64,000 nt of DNA from Pseudocolwellia sp. AS88 (GCF_030551755.1 NZ_JAUPEC010000009.1:1-64000); one strand, 5' to 3'. Counted from the first letter of the stretch, positions 18,701 to 27,837 are shown. Program-made: numbers and translations. Notes: generated from the letters alone by a model not told the origin.

Positions 18701-19674
18701 TTTTCTAATGCGCTTGCTGTATCTCTAATTTCACGTTCACCATTTAAAAATATAAGAATGTCGCCGTTACTTACATCAGTTAATTCGTCTACCGCATCTA
18801 AAATACCTGTAATAACATCGGCATCATCACGTTGTGAGCTACCTTCATTTGAATCATCGCTTCGCGGCTCATTTAATGGTCGGTACAAGATATCTACAGG
18901 AAATGTTCTACCTGATACTTCAATAATGGGTGCATCGTCAAAGTGTTTTGAGAAGCGTTGAGGATCTATCGTCGCAGAGGTAATAATAACTTTTAAGTCT
19001 GGGCGTTTAGGTAGTATTTGCTTTAAGTAACCTAAAATAAAATCGATGTTTAAACTACGCTCATGCGCTTCATCAATAATTAATGTATCGTATTGACGTA
19101 ACAAACGATCCGTTTGCATTTCAGCTAATAAAATACCATCGGTCATTAACTTTATATGACTGTGTTCATCAACCATATCGTTAAAACGAACTTTATAACC
19201 AACAGAAGTCCCAAGCTTAGTATTTAACTCTTCAGCAATACGTGTTGCTACTGTACGTGCTGCAATTCGTCTAGGTTGAGTATGACCAATAATGCCGTCA
19301 ATACCACGACCCAATTCTAAACAAATTTTAGGGATTTGAGTGGTTTTACCCGAGCCTGTTTCACCAGCAATAATAGTAACTTGATTATTTTTGATGGTTT
19401 CGCTGATGTGATCTACGTTTTGTGAAACAGGTAAAGATTCATTATAAGATACTTTAGGCAACTTACTGATTTTATGCTGTTTATTAACTAAAGACTTTTC
19501 TATAAGAGAAGCCACCTGTAGTAACGCGTTATTTTTTTTATCGCCTTCACTCAGCTTTTTAGCATTTATTAATCTATTTTTTAAACGTGCTCTATCGCAG
19601 CCTTTGACTTTGGTTAAGAGATTAAAAAGAGATTGAATTTCTGGGATGGGATTTGAACTGACTTCTAACGACAC
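15709..19674 (-). CDS. hrpA: ATP-dependent RNA helicase HrpA
   Basis: A DEAH-box RNA helicase of 1321 residues, the usual HrpA size. The N-terminal part has Walker A GETGSGKTTQ (about residues 97-106) and the DEAH motif in IIDEAHERSLN (about 198-208). The middle has SAT and the QRSGRCGRV motif VI. After the helicase-associated and OB regions comes the long HrpA-specific C-terminus (DUF3418). In E. coli HrpA acts on mRNA and on stalled ribosomes. It diverges from the nfsA-like gene. Confidence 0.97.
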   Translation of the reverse strand: MSLEVSSNPIPEIQSLFNLLTKVKGCDRARLKNRLINAKKLSEGDKKNNALLQVASLIEKSLVNKQHKISKLPKVSYNESLPVSQNVDHISETIKNNQVTIIAGETGSGKTTQIPKICLELGRGIDGIIGHTQPRRIAARTVATRIAEELNTKLGTSVGYKVRFNDMVDEHSHIKLMTDGILLAEMQTDRLLRQYDTLIIDEAHERSLNIDFILGYLKQILPKRPDLKVIITSATIDPQRFSKHFDDAPIIEVSGRTFPVDILYRPLNEPRSDDSNEGSSQRDDADVITGILDAVDELTDVSNGDILIFLNGEREIRDTASALEKANLRHTSILPLYSRLTVQEQNKIFQPHSGRNIVLATNVAETSLTVPGIKYVIDPGTARISRYSYRTKVQRLPIEAISQASANQRSGRCGRVSAGVCIRLYSEEDFLGRPEFTDPEIVRTNLATVILQMLALDLGDISDFPFVQPPDSRNINDGVKLLEELAAISYQGRAQGKGQNTKGPVLTKIGRLLSKFSIDPRLSKMILTAIDLGCIEQVLIIVSALSIQDPRERPHEKQQAADEKHNRFKDPESDFISLLNLWNYITDQQKELSSNQFRRMCQKDFIAYMRVREWQDIFTQLKSTFRDLKIPLTRIDYEAEGNQDIIHQAILSGLLSHIGQLDENREYKGARGSKFYIFPGSGVAKKSPKWIMGAELVETSRLFARMVGKIDAQWIEPLADHLVKKSYSEPHWEKKQGAVMASEQVSLYGLILVANRKVNFNKIEPDTCREIFIREALVNGDCTIQENFFKANKALVEEIENLEKKARRKDFLIDEQHLVDFYSSILPEHINCQRSFLSWWKKEKQTNGKLLHFTREFLLNESSEELSKTEYPDTWQQDNLTLPLQYHFTPGDIDDGISVIIPIGILNQVHDHGFDWLIPALRFDLVVALIKGLPKSLRRNFVPAPNYAEACVMAMTDTNKPLVEVLEKQLLRMTGVRLPENSWDHIELPVNLTMNFKVLNEKGKLVKQGRDLDLLKAELQGKVKASIKQVADKGIERTDIETWDFKDLPTGYEKKVANITIKAFPALVDKNKSVSIELFEQQEIAEQAMLKGASRLILLNIPSPIKYLQEKLPNKAKLGLYFNPFGSITDLLQDCIVAACQHLLLTHGPLPRSEQEFTKAKDYIRAEIADCVLDSAIKVEKALSTAHDIRKKLKGNVSLNIIQSHGDIKQHLESLVFKGFVTESGHDKLDDINRYLQAIIRRLEKLPIDPNQDRLKMIEIEKAQTAYQTVLSKQKKGQPLSKELSDVTWMLEELKVSLYAQNLKTPYPISTKRVLNHLKEF

Positions 19675-20008
19675 AACAGGCTCTAATACTTATTTATATT
19701 GCCTGTATAATATCAGTTTCTACCTTAAATGGCAGTAAGTTAACCTTATTTGTTTTATCTTTTATGGTTATATTAGCGATGGAGTTAATAGCAATTTCAT
19801 TTTGTTTGTTATCAACTTACAGCTCCATCAGCGAGTTTAAAAGAGCTTATATTCAGTGTTAAAAATTTTGACTAAACTGTAACCCTGCAAAGTGATTTGT
19901 TATGATAAATAACGTCATAAATAAATCTGTTTGTAATGTTACGTTTGTACTACAAAAATTTTTATTATCCACATTTATTACTTTCAATAATTAGAGAAGT
20001 ATCTCGCT
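19675..20008. other. Divergent intergenic region between hrpA and nfsA-like gene
   Basis: About 330 AT-rich bases with the promoters of both genes. TTGACT at about 19868 could be a -35 element for the plus-strand gene, but no good -10 follows at standard spacing. No coding frame, RNA gene or repeat was found. Confidence 0.4.
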
Positions 20009-20746
20009 ATGAATCCTATTTTAGAAGCTCAGTTAAATCATCGCTCTATTCGTTCGTACACAGACAAACCAATAGATGCAACACTTTTACACGAACTGAT
20101 CAGGCATGCTCAAGGTGCAGCCTCTTCTAGCTTTATTCAGGCTTACTCAATCATTCGAGTAAACAACAAAACAAGTCGCCAAACTATCGCATCGGTAGCG
20201 GGTGGTCAACATTGGGTTAAGTCAGCTGCAGAGTTTCTTATTATTTGTGCAGATCTAAGACGTGTTGAAATGGCCTGTGTAAATCAAGAACTTGGTGCGC
20301 TGGAAGGAAATACTGAGCACTTTATCAGTGCCACAGTTGATGCAGCATTAATGGCGCAAAACTTAATGTTGGGTGCTGAATCTGAAGGTTTAGGTGCTGT
20401 ATTTATTGGTGGAATTAGAAATGACCCTGAAAAGGTTTCTGAGCTTTTAGATCTTCCCGATCAAGTTTATCCAGTTTTTGGTTTATGTTTGGGTTGGCCT
20501 GATGCAATTCCTGAGCTTAAACCTAGATTGCCAGTTGACGTGATCTTGCATGATGAATCTTACGATAAAGATAGAACAGCAAGCGATATCGCAGCATACG
20601 ATGAACAAATTGAACATTATTATAAAGAAAGAGGTTCTAATCAACGTTCAAGCAATTGGTCAGAACAAACAGCAAAAGCAGTTCAGAAGAAAAAACGAGA
20701 ACATATGTTAGAGTTTTTACAGAAACAAGGCTTTGTTAAATGTTAG
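20009..20746 (+). CDS. Oxygen-insensitive NADPH nitroreductase (NfsA type)
   Basis: A 245-residue FMN flavoprotein of the NfsA/FRP family: H-R-S-I-R near residues 12-16, the SSSFIQAYSIIRV flavin segment, MLGAESEGLGAVFIGGIRN, and the GLCLGWP plus KPRLP strand typical of NfsA. It reduces nitro compounds and quinones by two-electron steps using NADPH, helping against oxidative and xenobiotic stress. Single gene; the ATG at 20009 matches the family start. Confidence 0.92.
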   Translation: MNPILEAQLNHRSIRSYTDKPIDATLLHELIRHAQGAASSSFIQAYSIIRVNNKTSRQTIASVAGGQHWVKSAAEFLIICADLRRVEMACVNQELGALEGNTEHFISATVDAALMAQNLMLGAESEGLGAVFIGGIRNDPEKVSELLDLPDQVYPVFGLCLGWPDAIPELKPRLPVDVILHDESYDKDRTASDIAAYDEQIEHYYKERGSNQRSSNWSEQTAKAVQKKKREHMLEFLQKQGFVKC

Positions 20747-20795
20747 TAAATGCCGATATTTAGTAAGTTTTAAAATAACTTATATAAGATCATAA

Positions 20796-20831
20796 ACGTT
20801 AACACTGATTTAGAATAATCAGTGTTAACGT
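20796..20831. terminator. Perfect 15-bp inverted repeat between convergent genes
   Basis: ACGTTAACACTGATT (20796-20810) pairs perfectly with 20817-20831 around a 6-base loop, between the nfsA-like gene and the CBS gene. There is no clear T tract, so it may be a weak or Rho-assisted terminator for both directions. Confidence 0.6.
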
Positions 20832-20874
20832 AGTGTCAGACTTTAAATACCGTTAATATCTTAAAATCAAACCA

Positions 20875-21315
20875 TTAAGCAGTCGATTTGTGGCTAAGTT
20901 TGTCAGCGATCTCACCAGAGCGTACATGCTTATCAATTGCTCGTAAAACATCGTTACGACAAATAGTGCCTAACAAGTTACCGTCATCATCAACAACAGG
21001 ATAAACTTTAGGTTTGTTTTGCAGCATACTTTGACCAAGCTCCATCACACTGTCGTAAGGTTTTACAGTTAATACATCTTTACGCATCATCTCAGAAACA
21101 TAGGCAAAGTGCTTATTATGATAAATGCTATCTATCATCTTCGATAACACATCATTTTCAGATAAAAACCCAACAAGTTGGTTATTTGAGTCAATAACGG
21201 GCCCACCGATTTGCTTTGTTTTTAAAAACCTTAGTGACGCGTCTTGAACCACCATATCAGGCGTAAAAGTTACAGGATAGTGATTCATATAATGTTGTAC
21301 TTGTAATGATTCCAT
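20875..21315 (-). CDS. CBS-domain pair protein
   Basis: A 146-residue protein made almost wholly of two CBS domains (about 8-62 and 73-130), with the repeated G-x-P-V/Y-P-V-V-D-x-x-G/N-x-L pattern. CBS pairs bind adenine nucleotides and regulate other proteins. With no attached effector domain, the target is unknown. AGGA lies before the ATG. It precedes no gene closely on its strand. Confidence 0.88.
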   Translation of the reverse strand: MESLQVQHYMNHYPVTFTPDMVVQDASLRFLKTKQIGGPVIDSNNQLVGFLSENDVLSKMIDSIYHNKHFAYVSEMMRKDVLTVKPYDSVMELGQSMLQNKPKVYPVVDDDGNLLGTICRNDVLRAIDKHVRSGEIADKLSHKSTA

Positions 21316-21404
21316 ACCGATTGTCCTATATTGTTTTTATTATCTTTAAGTATTTTTATCTATATATTAACTGTAGACCTTATTTGTACAAACTTCCTAA
21401 TTTT

Positions 21405-22262
21405 TCACTGTTTTATTAATGATAATAACGCAGTTGCTTCACATTCTGAATTAGACTGATTTAATTGCTTAACGGCACCTTTATAAGAACTTTTTAAATG
21501 CCCCTTTAAATGTGGTAAAACCTTACTTTTATCGATGTTTTTTAACTTACAAAACATGGCTAAACAGTAAACCGTTTCAAGTTCAGTTAATGTAGATTGC
21601 CTATTCGCTTGTCTATTATTACAAGATCCACATCCACCTTTAAACTGAAAGGCTGTATTAGAAAATATAACACCAAAGCCCATAAAACAAGCAACCAGAT
21701 CCACAGCTTGAGGAACATACTCTTTGCCACCTGGTGGTAACTCAGGTGAATGCATCACTAACAACGAAGCCAGTATTTGTGCAAAAGAAGACACTAAGTC
21801 TTGTGGTTGATTAACTTGAGCTGGGTTATAGCTAATTTCAATAACCTGATTATTAGCATTATCTTTCGACAAACTCTCGCCACCGTAACTAACCTCTACT
21901 GCATTTCCACTGCCATAACCATCAGTATTAGCAACAGATACAAGCGCAGAAGGACCACGTAGTAAACGGCTGGTAGATAACTTAGGGATTACATTAGCTG
22001 AAGCACGATGCGGCTCCACAAGAACAAGCGGCCAATTTTCCATTCCGGCATGTTTAACCGTTTGACTAAATACTTGCTGTGCCATTTCATGAACACTGGT
22101 TACTCTTCCCGGGAAAAATTCATTTGTTGGAAGAATTAGTTGGCTTTCATGCTTCAAAAAATCGCCGTTTAAATGGGTAATTGCCCATGAAAATGTGTCA
22201 GCAACCCAATTATGAACACTGTCTTCTACTACGGGTTTATTTTTAAATAAATCTAAAATCAT
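21405..22262 (-). CDS. Conserved protein of unknown function
   Basis: A 285-residue soluble protein that I recognise only as a conserved gammaproteobacterial type. It has no signal peptide or membrane segment. A small cysteine cluster C-G-S-C (about residues 213-216), followed by NNRQANRQ, may bind metal. It starts 36 bases after the lipoprotein gene creA-like stop and points the same way, so the two may be cotranscribed. No function is assigned. Confidence 0.75.
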   Translation of the reverse strand: MILDLFKNKPVVEDSVHNWVADTFSWAITHLNGDFLKHESQLILPTNEFFPGRVTSVHEMAQQVFSQTVKHAGMENWPLVLVEPHRASANVIPKLSTSRLLRGPSALVSVANTDGYGSGNAVEVSYGGESLSKDNANNQVIEISYNPAQVNQPQDLVSSFAQILASLLVMHSPELPPGGKEYVPQAVDLVACFMGFGVIFSNTAFQFKGGCGSCNNRQANRQSTLTELETVYCLAMFCKLKNIDKSKVLPHLKGHLKSSYKGAVKQLNQSNSECEATALLSLIKQ

Positions 22263-22298
22263 AAGTGTGTTTGTTTCTCTTTAATTTATAACATGCGA

Positions 22299-22805
22299 TT
22301 AACTGGACGTTTTAGCCTGCTGTAGTGCCCAATTCCAACCTTGTGTATTAAATAATGCGATAGTTGAAAGTGAATGATGATGGCTACCACTCGACTCCTT
22401 TGTAGAATAAGACAGGTAAATTAAGGTTTTGTGTTCAGCATCGTAAATTCTACGTACTTTTAAGCTTTTAAATAAAATACTTTTAGATTGTTTAAAAACA
22501 ATATCGCCGTCTTTAGAGCGGTCGATTTTATTAAGTTGTTCTTCCGTGATTGGTCCTGTTTGTCGACAAGCGATAGACATATCAGACGGATCACTAAAAT
22601 CTAGATTCGCTTCAACATGACTAATATGACAAGTTACACCAGAAATAATAGGATCTTGCTTTGCTTCAATAACAACATCTTTTGTAGTAAATAAGCCTAA
22701 GCTCACTTTACCTACGTTGTCTGAACAACCCGCCAATAAACCTAAAGCAAGAACAGATGGAACAAGTGCAGATTTTGAGATCGCAGAGAATGAGAAATTT
22801 TTCAT
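22299..22805 (-). CDS. creA: CreA family lipoprotein
   Basis: A 168-residue protein of the CreA family (function unknown; neighbour of creBCD in enterics but found alone in many bacteria). It has the conserved VGKVSLGLFTTKDVVIEA and PIISGVTCHIS segments with two paired cysteines (T-C-H and A-C-R). The N-terminus ends in L-A-G-C, a lipobox, so the mature protein should be lipid-anchored in the periplasm. I choose the ATG at 22805, preceded by GGTGA, over an upstream TTG. Confidence 0.88.
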   Translation of the reverse strand: MKNFSFSAISKSALVPSVLALGLLAGCSDNVGKVSLGLFTTKDVVIEAKQDPIISGVTCHISHVEANLDFSDPSDMSIACRQTGPITEEQLNKIDRSKDGDIVFKQSKSILFKSLKVRRIYDAEHKTLIYLSYSTKESSGSHHHSLSTIALFNTQGWNWALQQAKTSS

Positions 22806-22944
22806 AAGGTTCACCAAAGAGTTAATATAAACAAATAGTAAACCATATTAGGCAAGGAAGTTAGCTGATTTTAGTATTCGGCCAAATGAAGATGTGGAAT
22901 ATCCAGAATAACTACACACTCAGAATAAATAACCCAGTAAGAAC

Positions 22945-23307
22945 CTACGACTCCTCTTCAATTGGGTGAAATTGTGTAATATGCCAAAGCTCACCTGAAG
23001 GCCCAGTAAGATAAATAACTCTTCCCCATGGTTCTACTATTATTGGCTGATATTTAATATCAAAATCAGTTAAAGTCGAGAGATTTTCATACACAGCATC
23101 AATATCAGATACAGCTAGTTGCAACATTAAGTTAGTTTTAACGTCTTCATTGTAATGACGACTTAAGAAAAATGTAGAGCCATTGTTTTCAAATATAGAT
23201 AAGTCGTCAGATGCACGTTCCATTTCAAAGCCGAGAGACTGATAAAAACGTTTTGAAACTTCATAATCCTTACTTGGAATAAATACGCGTATGTCTACAA
23301 CTTTCAT
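22945..23307 (-). CDS. VOC (glyoxalase-fold) family protein
   Basis: A 120-residue protein with the paired beta-alpha-beta fold of the vicinal oxygen chelate superfamily: DIRVFIPSKDYEVSKRFYQSLGF at the start and WGRVIYLTGPSGELWHITQF at the end. Such proteins include glyoxalases, dioxygenases and bleomycin-resistance proteins; the substrate cannot be told. It starts 10 bases after the DUF6176-like gene with a GGTGA site, so the two form an operon. Confidence 0.85.
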   Translation of the reverse strand: MKVVDIRVFIPSKDYEVSKRFYQSLGFEMERASDDLSIFENNGSTFFLSRHYNEDVKTNLMLQLAVSDIDAVYENLSTLTDFDIKYQPIIVEPWGRVIYLTGPSGELWHITQFHPIEEES

Positions 23308-23317
23308 ATATTCACCT

Positions 23318-23665
23318 TTAAACAGAAAACGTCATTGACGAATTAAAACAGAAGATTGGTTCTATATCTAAATACAGTTCAGGTGCCCAACATTCATTTC
23401 TAAATTTGTTATACACATCTCTAAATGGAGTCTCAATAAGACCAACTTCATCCATCATGATTTTAGAAAAGTCGTTAGATTTGATCACAATATAAATATA
23501 TTCAAATTCAGAGTGTTTTTCATAAAAAACAGAATCCCAGTAATAACCTTTTTGATCCATCTCGTTTTTTGGGAATTCGATGTTTTCTTGCATGTACAAG
23601 ATTAGCTCATCTAGTTTAGTTCGCGAATTTGAGTTAAGTTTTATTTTTAACAGCTTAGATTCCAT
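23318..23665 (-). CDS. Small protein, DUF6176-like
   Basis: A 115-residue soluble protein. The pattern, an N-terminal helix of about 30 residues, then K-G-Y-Y-W-D-S-V-F-Y and E-Y-I-Y-I-V-I-K-S-N-D-F, is like DUF6176 proteins as I remember them; no function is known. It is first in a two-gene operon with the VOC protein. Family assignment is tentative. Confidence 0.6.
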   Translation of the reverse strand: MESKLLKIKLNSNSRTKLDELILYMQENIEFPKNEMDQKGYYWDSVFYEKHSEFEYIYIVIKSNDFSKIMMDEVGLIETPFRDVYNKFRNECWAPELYLDIEPIFCFNSSMTFSV

Positions 23666-23684
23666 TCTTACCTCTGAAATAAAA

Positions 23685-23704
23685 CAAGCCTCATAAGAGG
23701 CTTG
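23685..23704 (-). terminator. Terminator of the hydrolase/OsmC gene
   Basis: Perfect 8-bp stem CAAGCCTC / GAGGCTTG with an ATAA-type loop, followed on the minus strand by TTTTATTT, about 40 bases after the stop codon. Confidence 0.85.
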
Positions 23705-23746
23705 ATTAAAATTAACGAAGCAAAGTTCGTATTAGCTATTTAAAGA

Positions 23747-24946
23747 TTACACTAATTTACTTACAACACTCACATTATTATGCAAAGTTTTATGAACAGG
23801 ACATTTATCAGCAATTTCTAAAAACCGTTGTTGCTGTTGCCCATCTAATTCACCGGTATAACTAATATTTCTCACGATAGCTTCCATACCATTTAACTGT
23901 TCACAGTTTTCGCAATCATCTTGATAATCACGAGTATGAGTCAAATCAACTTTAATATGTTTTATTGGAAGCTGTTTACGTTCAGCATACATTCTTAAAG
24001 TCATAGCAGTACAAGCACCTAAGCCAGCTAAAACATGTTCGTAAGGATCTGGACCGGTATTATTGCCACCAACACGTACAGGTTCGTCTGCTAACCAGTA
24101 ATGGCTAGCTGTGCTTACATGCTGAGCAAATTTATGATTTTTCTCTTCTACTAGAACGTGACCTTGTGCAACATTCGCTTTATACGTTTCTACATCAGTT
24201 GGCACATAACGACTTGCCCAAGCGGCAATAACATCAGCAGCATATTCAGAGTCTTTTTTGTTAGTAAGTAAATGATCTGCATCATCTAAGCTAACAAAAC
24301 TTTTAGGATGTAGCGCTGATTGGTAAATTTTTTCAGCTTCAGAAATTTTAACCGTAGCGTCAATTGGCGAATGCATCACTAATAACGCTTTTTTAAGTTT
24401 ACTAATATGACTATTACCGTAACTCTTAATATCGTCTAAAAATTGTTTTTGTATTTTAAAGCTTCTTCCAGCAAGATTTACTTCAGCTTCACCATTCGCT
24501 TCAATATCTTCGATGTGGGCTTCAAAATTATGTGCAACATGAGCTGCGTCTGATGGTGCACCAATAGTTACAACAGCGACAGACTCTTCTACTTTGCGTG
24601 CAACACCCAATACAGCAGCTCCACCTAAACTATGGCCAATCAATAATTTTGGCGCGCTGTATTCTTTACGAAGAAAATCAGCAGCAGCGACTAAATCTTG
24701 GATATTAGAAGAGAAGTTTGTATTAGCAAAATCACCATCACTATTACCTAATCCTGTAAAATCAAAACGTAAAACCGCAATACCTTTAGCGGTTAACGCT
24801 CTACTTATGCGAGAAGCAGCAGCAACATCTTTACCACAGGTAAAACAGTGAGCAAATAAAGCATAAAATTTGATATCTGACTCAGGCGTTTCTAACAAGC
24901 CACTTAATTGATTAACACCGCTGGTAAATTGTATCTTCTCACGCAT
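23747..24946 (-). CDS. Alpha/beta hydrolase - OsmC fusion protein
   Basis: A 399-residue two-domain protein. The N-terminal half (about 1-250) is an alpha/beta hydrolase with nucleophile elbow GHSLGG (about 105-110) and a later ADHLL. The C-terminal half (about 260-399) is an OsmC/Ohr-like domain with two redox-type cysteines in G-A-C-T-A-M-T-L and D-K-C-P-V-H-K-T. The fusion is widespread in proteobacteria. OsmC domains reduce organic hydroperoxides; the hydrolase substrate is not known. Ribosome site GAGAG. Confidence 0.92.
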   Translation of the reverse strand: MREKIQFTSGVNQLSGLLETPESDIKFYALFAHCFTCGKDVAAASRISRALTAKGIAVLRFDFTGLGNSDGDFANTNFSSNIQDLVAAADFLRKEYSAPKLLIGHSLGGAAVLGVARKVEESVAVVTIGAPSDAAHVAHNFEAHIEDIEANGEAEVNLAGRSFKIQKQFLDDIKSYGNSHISKLKKALLVMHSPIDATVKISEAEKIYQSALHPKSFVSLDDADHLLTNKKDSEYAADVIAAWASRYVPTDVETYKANVAQGHVLVEEKNHKFAQHVSTASHYWLADEPVRVGGNNTGPDPYEHVLAGLGACTAMTLRMYAERKQLPIKHIKVDLTHTRDYQDDCENCEQLNGMEAIVRNISYTGELDGQQQQRFLEIADKCPVHKTLHNNVSVVSKLV

Positions 24947-25040
24947 AAACTCTCTCCAAGTAATTATGTATTGTTCTTATGAAAACCGAGTTAATCTTAT
25001 GTAATTAATCAGTTTTATTCGTTTTAAGTTAATTGTTTTT

Positions 25041-25444
25041 TTAACTATAGTTAAGTTAGTTTTGCTTTTGATGACCTTGAATAGCTTTAACTGATGAATA
25101 AGTTGAAACACAGTATGGCACCAAATAAGTTAGCAAAATTTGAGTGATTTTTTCACCCGATAAATTCATCTCTAGCAGTGTTGATCCGTGGTTAATCATA
25201 GCAAGCAATGTTCCTACAATAATCGATACTTTTAGTGCAGAAAAAACCACCTTGTTAGATAGCGCTAAAGTAATAAACTTAGTTGATGGATCTGACATAT
25301 ATTGTTATTCCTATGAATGCCTAGCTTTTACAAATGTTATACAAAAGAATGATAAAGCCACGAAGTTAAATATTACATGGTATTTTTTTTATCGCTTTTG
25401 AATTAAAACTTTCTGATTAACTCTTTCTAATTAACTATAGTTAA
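25041..25444. repeat. Two copies of a 14-bp palindrome flanking the NrtS-like gene
   Basis: TTAACTATAGTTAA occurs at 25041-25054 and 25431-25444, on either side of the gene at 25056-25298. Each copy is a perfect palindrome. They may be regulator sites or remnants of a small insertion. Confidence 0.5.
25056..25298 (-). CDS. NrtS-like small nitrate/nitrite transporter
   Basis: An 80-residue membrane protein with two hydrophobic helices (about 17-36 and 51-68). The pattern ALKVSIIVGTLLAMINHG, followed by LLTYLVPYCVSTYS, matches NrtS, a small nitrate/nitrite transporter first described in cyanobacteria. There is no nitrate-assimilation gene nearby, so its role here is uncertain. The ATG is preceded by AGGAA. 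Confidence 0.72.
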   Translation of the reverse strand: MSDPSTKFITLALSNKVVFSALKVSIIVGTLLAMINHGSTLLEMNLSGEKITQILLTYLVPYCVSTYSSVKAIQGHQKQN

Positions 25445-25540
25445 AATCTTTGGATATTAGACACGTGTTTGTCATGAATACTTTCAGGCATAAGTTAAAA
25501 AAGCTGAAAAACCATTAAACCTCGAAAAAGAAGCTAAATA

Positions 25541-25999
25541 TTAGCTTTTTATCATATATAAACAATGATCGTCTTGTAATTCTTCTGGGTAGGTAGCTAA
25601 TGTAAAGCCGTACTTTTTGTAAGCTTTAATAGCACTTTTATTATGTTCTAGAACAAACAACGACGTTTCTTTAACATTAAGTTCGCTACAACCTTCTATT
25701 GAAAGTAACTCGATAAGTTTTGCTACTAACCCTTTACCTCTATGCTTTGGGTTAACAATTAAACGAGCTAAATGACACTTATGGTTTCTTAAATAATATT
25801 GACCAAAAGAGAGAACCTCATCACTTTCACCAACAAGAATAAAAGAACTAAAAAGCGTAATATTCAGCTCTGCAGCAAAGCTTGAAAGGCTTAGCGGATA
25901 ATCTAGTACCGTGCCAGACCAATCAAGAAGCTCTGCTTGATCGGCAAACCAGTGGGTCATTTCGAGTAAATGTTCGTTTGTCGGTGTGATTAACTTCAT
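25541..25999 (-). CDS. GNAT family N-acetyltransferase
   Basis: A 152-residue protein with the GNAT acetyl-CoA site, R-L-I-V-N-P-K-H-R-G-K-G-L-V near residue 85-98, and the late N-K-S-A-I-K-A-Y-K-K-Y-G-F motif. Target unknown; such proteins acetylate small amines or protein N-termini. Stands alone with no clear operon partner. Confidence 0.88.
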   Translation of the reverse strand: MKLITPTNEHLLEMTHWFADQAELLDWSGTVLDYPLSLSSFAAELNITLFSSFILVGESDEVLSFGQYYLRNHKCHLARLIVNPKHRGKGLVAKLIELLSIEGCSELNVKETSLFVLEHNKSAIKAYKKYGFTLATYPEELQDDHCLYMIKS

Positions 26000-26104
26000 A
26001 TAGATAATTGATTAGGCTTCCGAAACTAATAGAAAATTAAAAATAACAATAACACTATTAATTTATAACGTATGTTATGCGCTTATAGAATAAAAAATAT
26101 GTAA

Positions 26105-27148
26105 CTAAAAACGCTTAATATCGTTTACTGCTTGGTTATCAACAAAAGATGAAAAAACATCAGCTAGCTTTTCAGTGTCAGCTAAAACACTTTTCCAATA
26201 ATGAATACGGGTATCTGAATCCATTTTAGTGAAGTCTGTTCGGTCGGGAATTTTATTGTACGGTAAAGAATTCACAAACTCTTGCGATGGGCAAATCATC
26301 ACAATCTTATCATAATTTTCAGGCGATACTTTTCGTGTTAAGTTTTTATCAAACCACCCTGCTTTGGGATTGGAACTAAAATGTGGATATAAAATTAACC
26401 CTTCATTTTTTACGTTAAAATCAAAATGGTAATCAATAATTCCACCATCTCGATACATGCCTTTTGGCGAATTTTGGATGTTTCTAATCCCTTCCATCAC
26501 CATAGGTATAGAACCAGAAGCGAGTAACGCATCTTTTATATTTTCAGGCGTAAACGCTATTTTAGTGGTTTTAAATCCATAACTATCGTTGATATTTAAT
26601 GAGCTATTGGCCGGTTGATAAATAAAACGTTCGTATTGAGACTTTAATAATCGTCTATCAATGCGATTTAACAAGTAACTACTAAGTAATCCAGCACCTT
26701 GAATAATTTTGTTTTCGCTTGCCGTTAAGCCCTTAGATTTAGCGACAATAAAATGTGCTTTAAAGACAGGATTATCAATAATTTCTTGTCCACCTGTACT
26801 GCCAAAAACACCATTTAAAAGTTCTCGTGCTTTTCCGGTTATTTCAGCAGCATCAGCATTAGCCGAATAAGTTGTTTCTGAATAAGATGTAGCTAAACGC
26901 TCAATAGCAGCTAAAGGATCGTTTTGTGCAAAACAAGAACTTCTAAAGCTACCAGCACTCGAACCTATCAAGTTTAAAGTTTGAGTTCTGTCTTTAAAAA
27001 ACTCACCAAATAAATATCTATCCAAACAGTACAATACAAACCATTTAGGCCCACCAGACGCACCTAAAAATGAAGTAAACAACTCTTGCTTGAAGCCTTG
27101 TTCTTTTATGGTTTTTAAAGCTGTTTTACCTGCATATATTTCTAACAT
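26105..27148 (-). CDS. Patatin-like phospholipase
   Basis: A 347-residue protein with the patatin elements: oxyanion segment F-L-G-A-S-G-G-P-K (about 27-35), nucleophile elbow G-S-S-A-G (about 62-66) and the catalytic Asp in R-D-G-G (about 233-236). It would act as a serine/aspartate lipid acyl hydrolase. No signal peptide, so probably cytoplasmic. It is long for a minimal patatin, and I see no extra domain. Alone between terminator-poor spacers. Confidence 0.88.
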   Translation of the reverse strand: MLEIYAGKTALKTIKEQGFKQELFTSFLGASGGPKWFVLYCLDRYLFGEFFKDRTQTLNLIGSSAGSFRSSCFAQNDPLAAIERLATSYSETTYSANADAAEITGKARELLNGVFGSTGGQEIIDNPVFKAHFIVAKSKGLTASENKIIQGAGLLSSYLLNRIDRRLLKSQYERFIYQPANSSLNINDSYGFKTTKIAFTPENIKDALLASGSIPMVMEGIRNIQNSPKGMYRDGGIIDYHFDFNVKNEGLILYPHFSSNPKAGWFDKNLTRKVSPENYDKIVMICPSQEFVNSLPYNKIPDRTDFTKMDSDTRIHYWKSVLADTEKLADVFSSFVDNQAVNDIKRF

Positions 27149-27233
27149 TTAAATCATGTTCTCGTTTGAGTAATAGTATTTTTGGTGCACTTGAGCTTTT
27201 TATAATTCAAGCAATTGTTATACAAATATGAAA

Positions 27234-27590
27234 CTAAACCTTTTTAAAACCTATTTGATTCACTTTAGAACCACAGTAAAAACAATGGGTACGACGTTTA
27301 GCTATTCTATGTCCACAATCTGAGCATTCTGTTGGTAATGCGAGTTTGCCATCAGCTTTACCATCTCTTAGGTCAATCTCCTCTATTTTGTTCATGATTT
27401 CTGTTTGAGTAACGCCTAAATCACCCAATAGCTCTAAAGCGGCTAAATTCATTACATAAAGTTGATCAATCTTTTCAGATAACACATCAAGGTGACTTTC
27501 ATTTTGATGTGCTCGGATTTTAGTTTGATCACCTTCTATCTCAGAATTCGCAATCCTTAAATCTCTGAAGGCATTTTGAAGAAATGACAT
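27234..27590 (-). CDS. Small zinc-ribbon protein
   Basis: A 118-residue soluble protein: a charged helical N-terminal part (about 1-80) followed by a zinc ribbon C-S-D-C-G (about 94-98) and C-F-Y-C-G (about 109-113). I recognise no named family. AAGGAA precedes the ATG. The zinc ribbon suggests a nucleic acid or protein contact; function unknown. Confidence 0.72.
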   Translation of the reverse strand: MSFLQNAFRDLRIANSEIEGDQTKIRAHQNESHLDVLSEKIDQLYVMNLAALELLGDLGVTQTEIMNKIEEIDLRDGKADGKLALPTECSDCGHRIAKRRTHCFYCGSKVNQIGFKKV

Positions 27591-27819
27591 ATTATTTCCT
27601 TATAAAGTACTTTAAAACGTTAAAATATTGTCTCTAATATTGCTGTTAATCTTTTATCTATCAAAAGAAAGCAACAATGAATGCCAGACAATATAAGTGA
27701 TTAAGTTACAGATTTCATTATCTATTATGCTAACTGAGTTTTTTATTTGGAAGCCATTTAAATAACAAGGTATGTATTTGAGATATAAAATTACAAAACG
27801 GTTTTAACACAAATAAAAA

Positions 27820-27837
27820 AGGAACCCGTAGGTTCCT
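27820..27837 (-). terminator. Terminator of the PL6 lyase gene
   Basis: Stem AGGAACC / GGTTCCT with a 4-base loop, followed on the minus strand by TTTTTTATTT, about 60 bases after the stop codon. The rest of the gap 27591-27898 shows no gene or repeat. Confidence 0.88.

Noticed and set aside
20796-20831. Perfect 15-bp inverted repeat as a MITE or attachment site
   Set aside because: No direct repeats at the ends, no second copy, and its place between two converging genes is explained by transcription termination.
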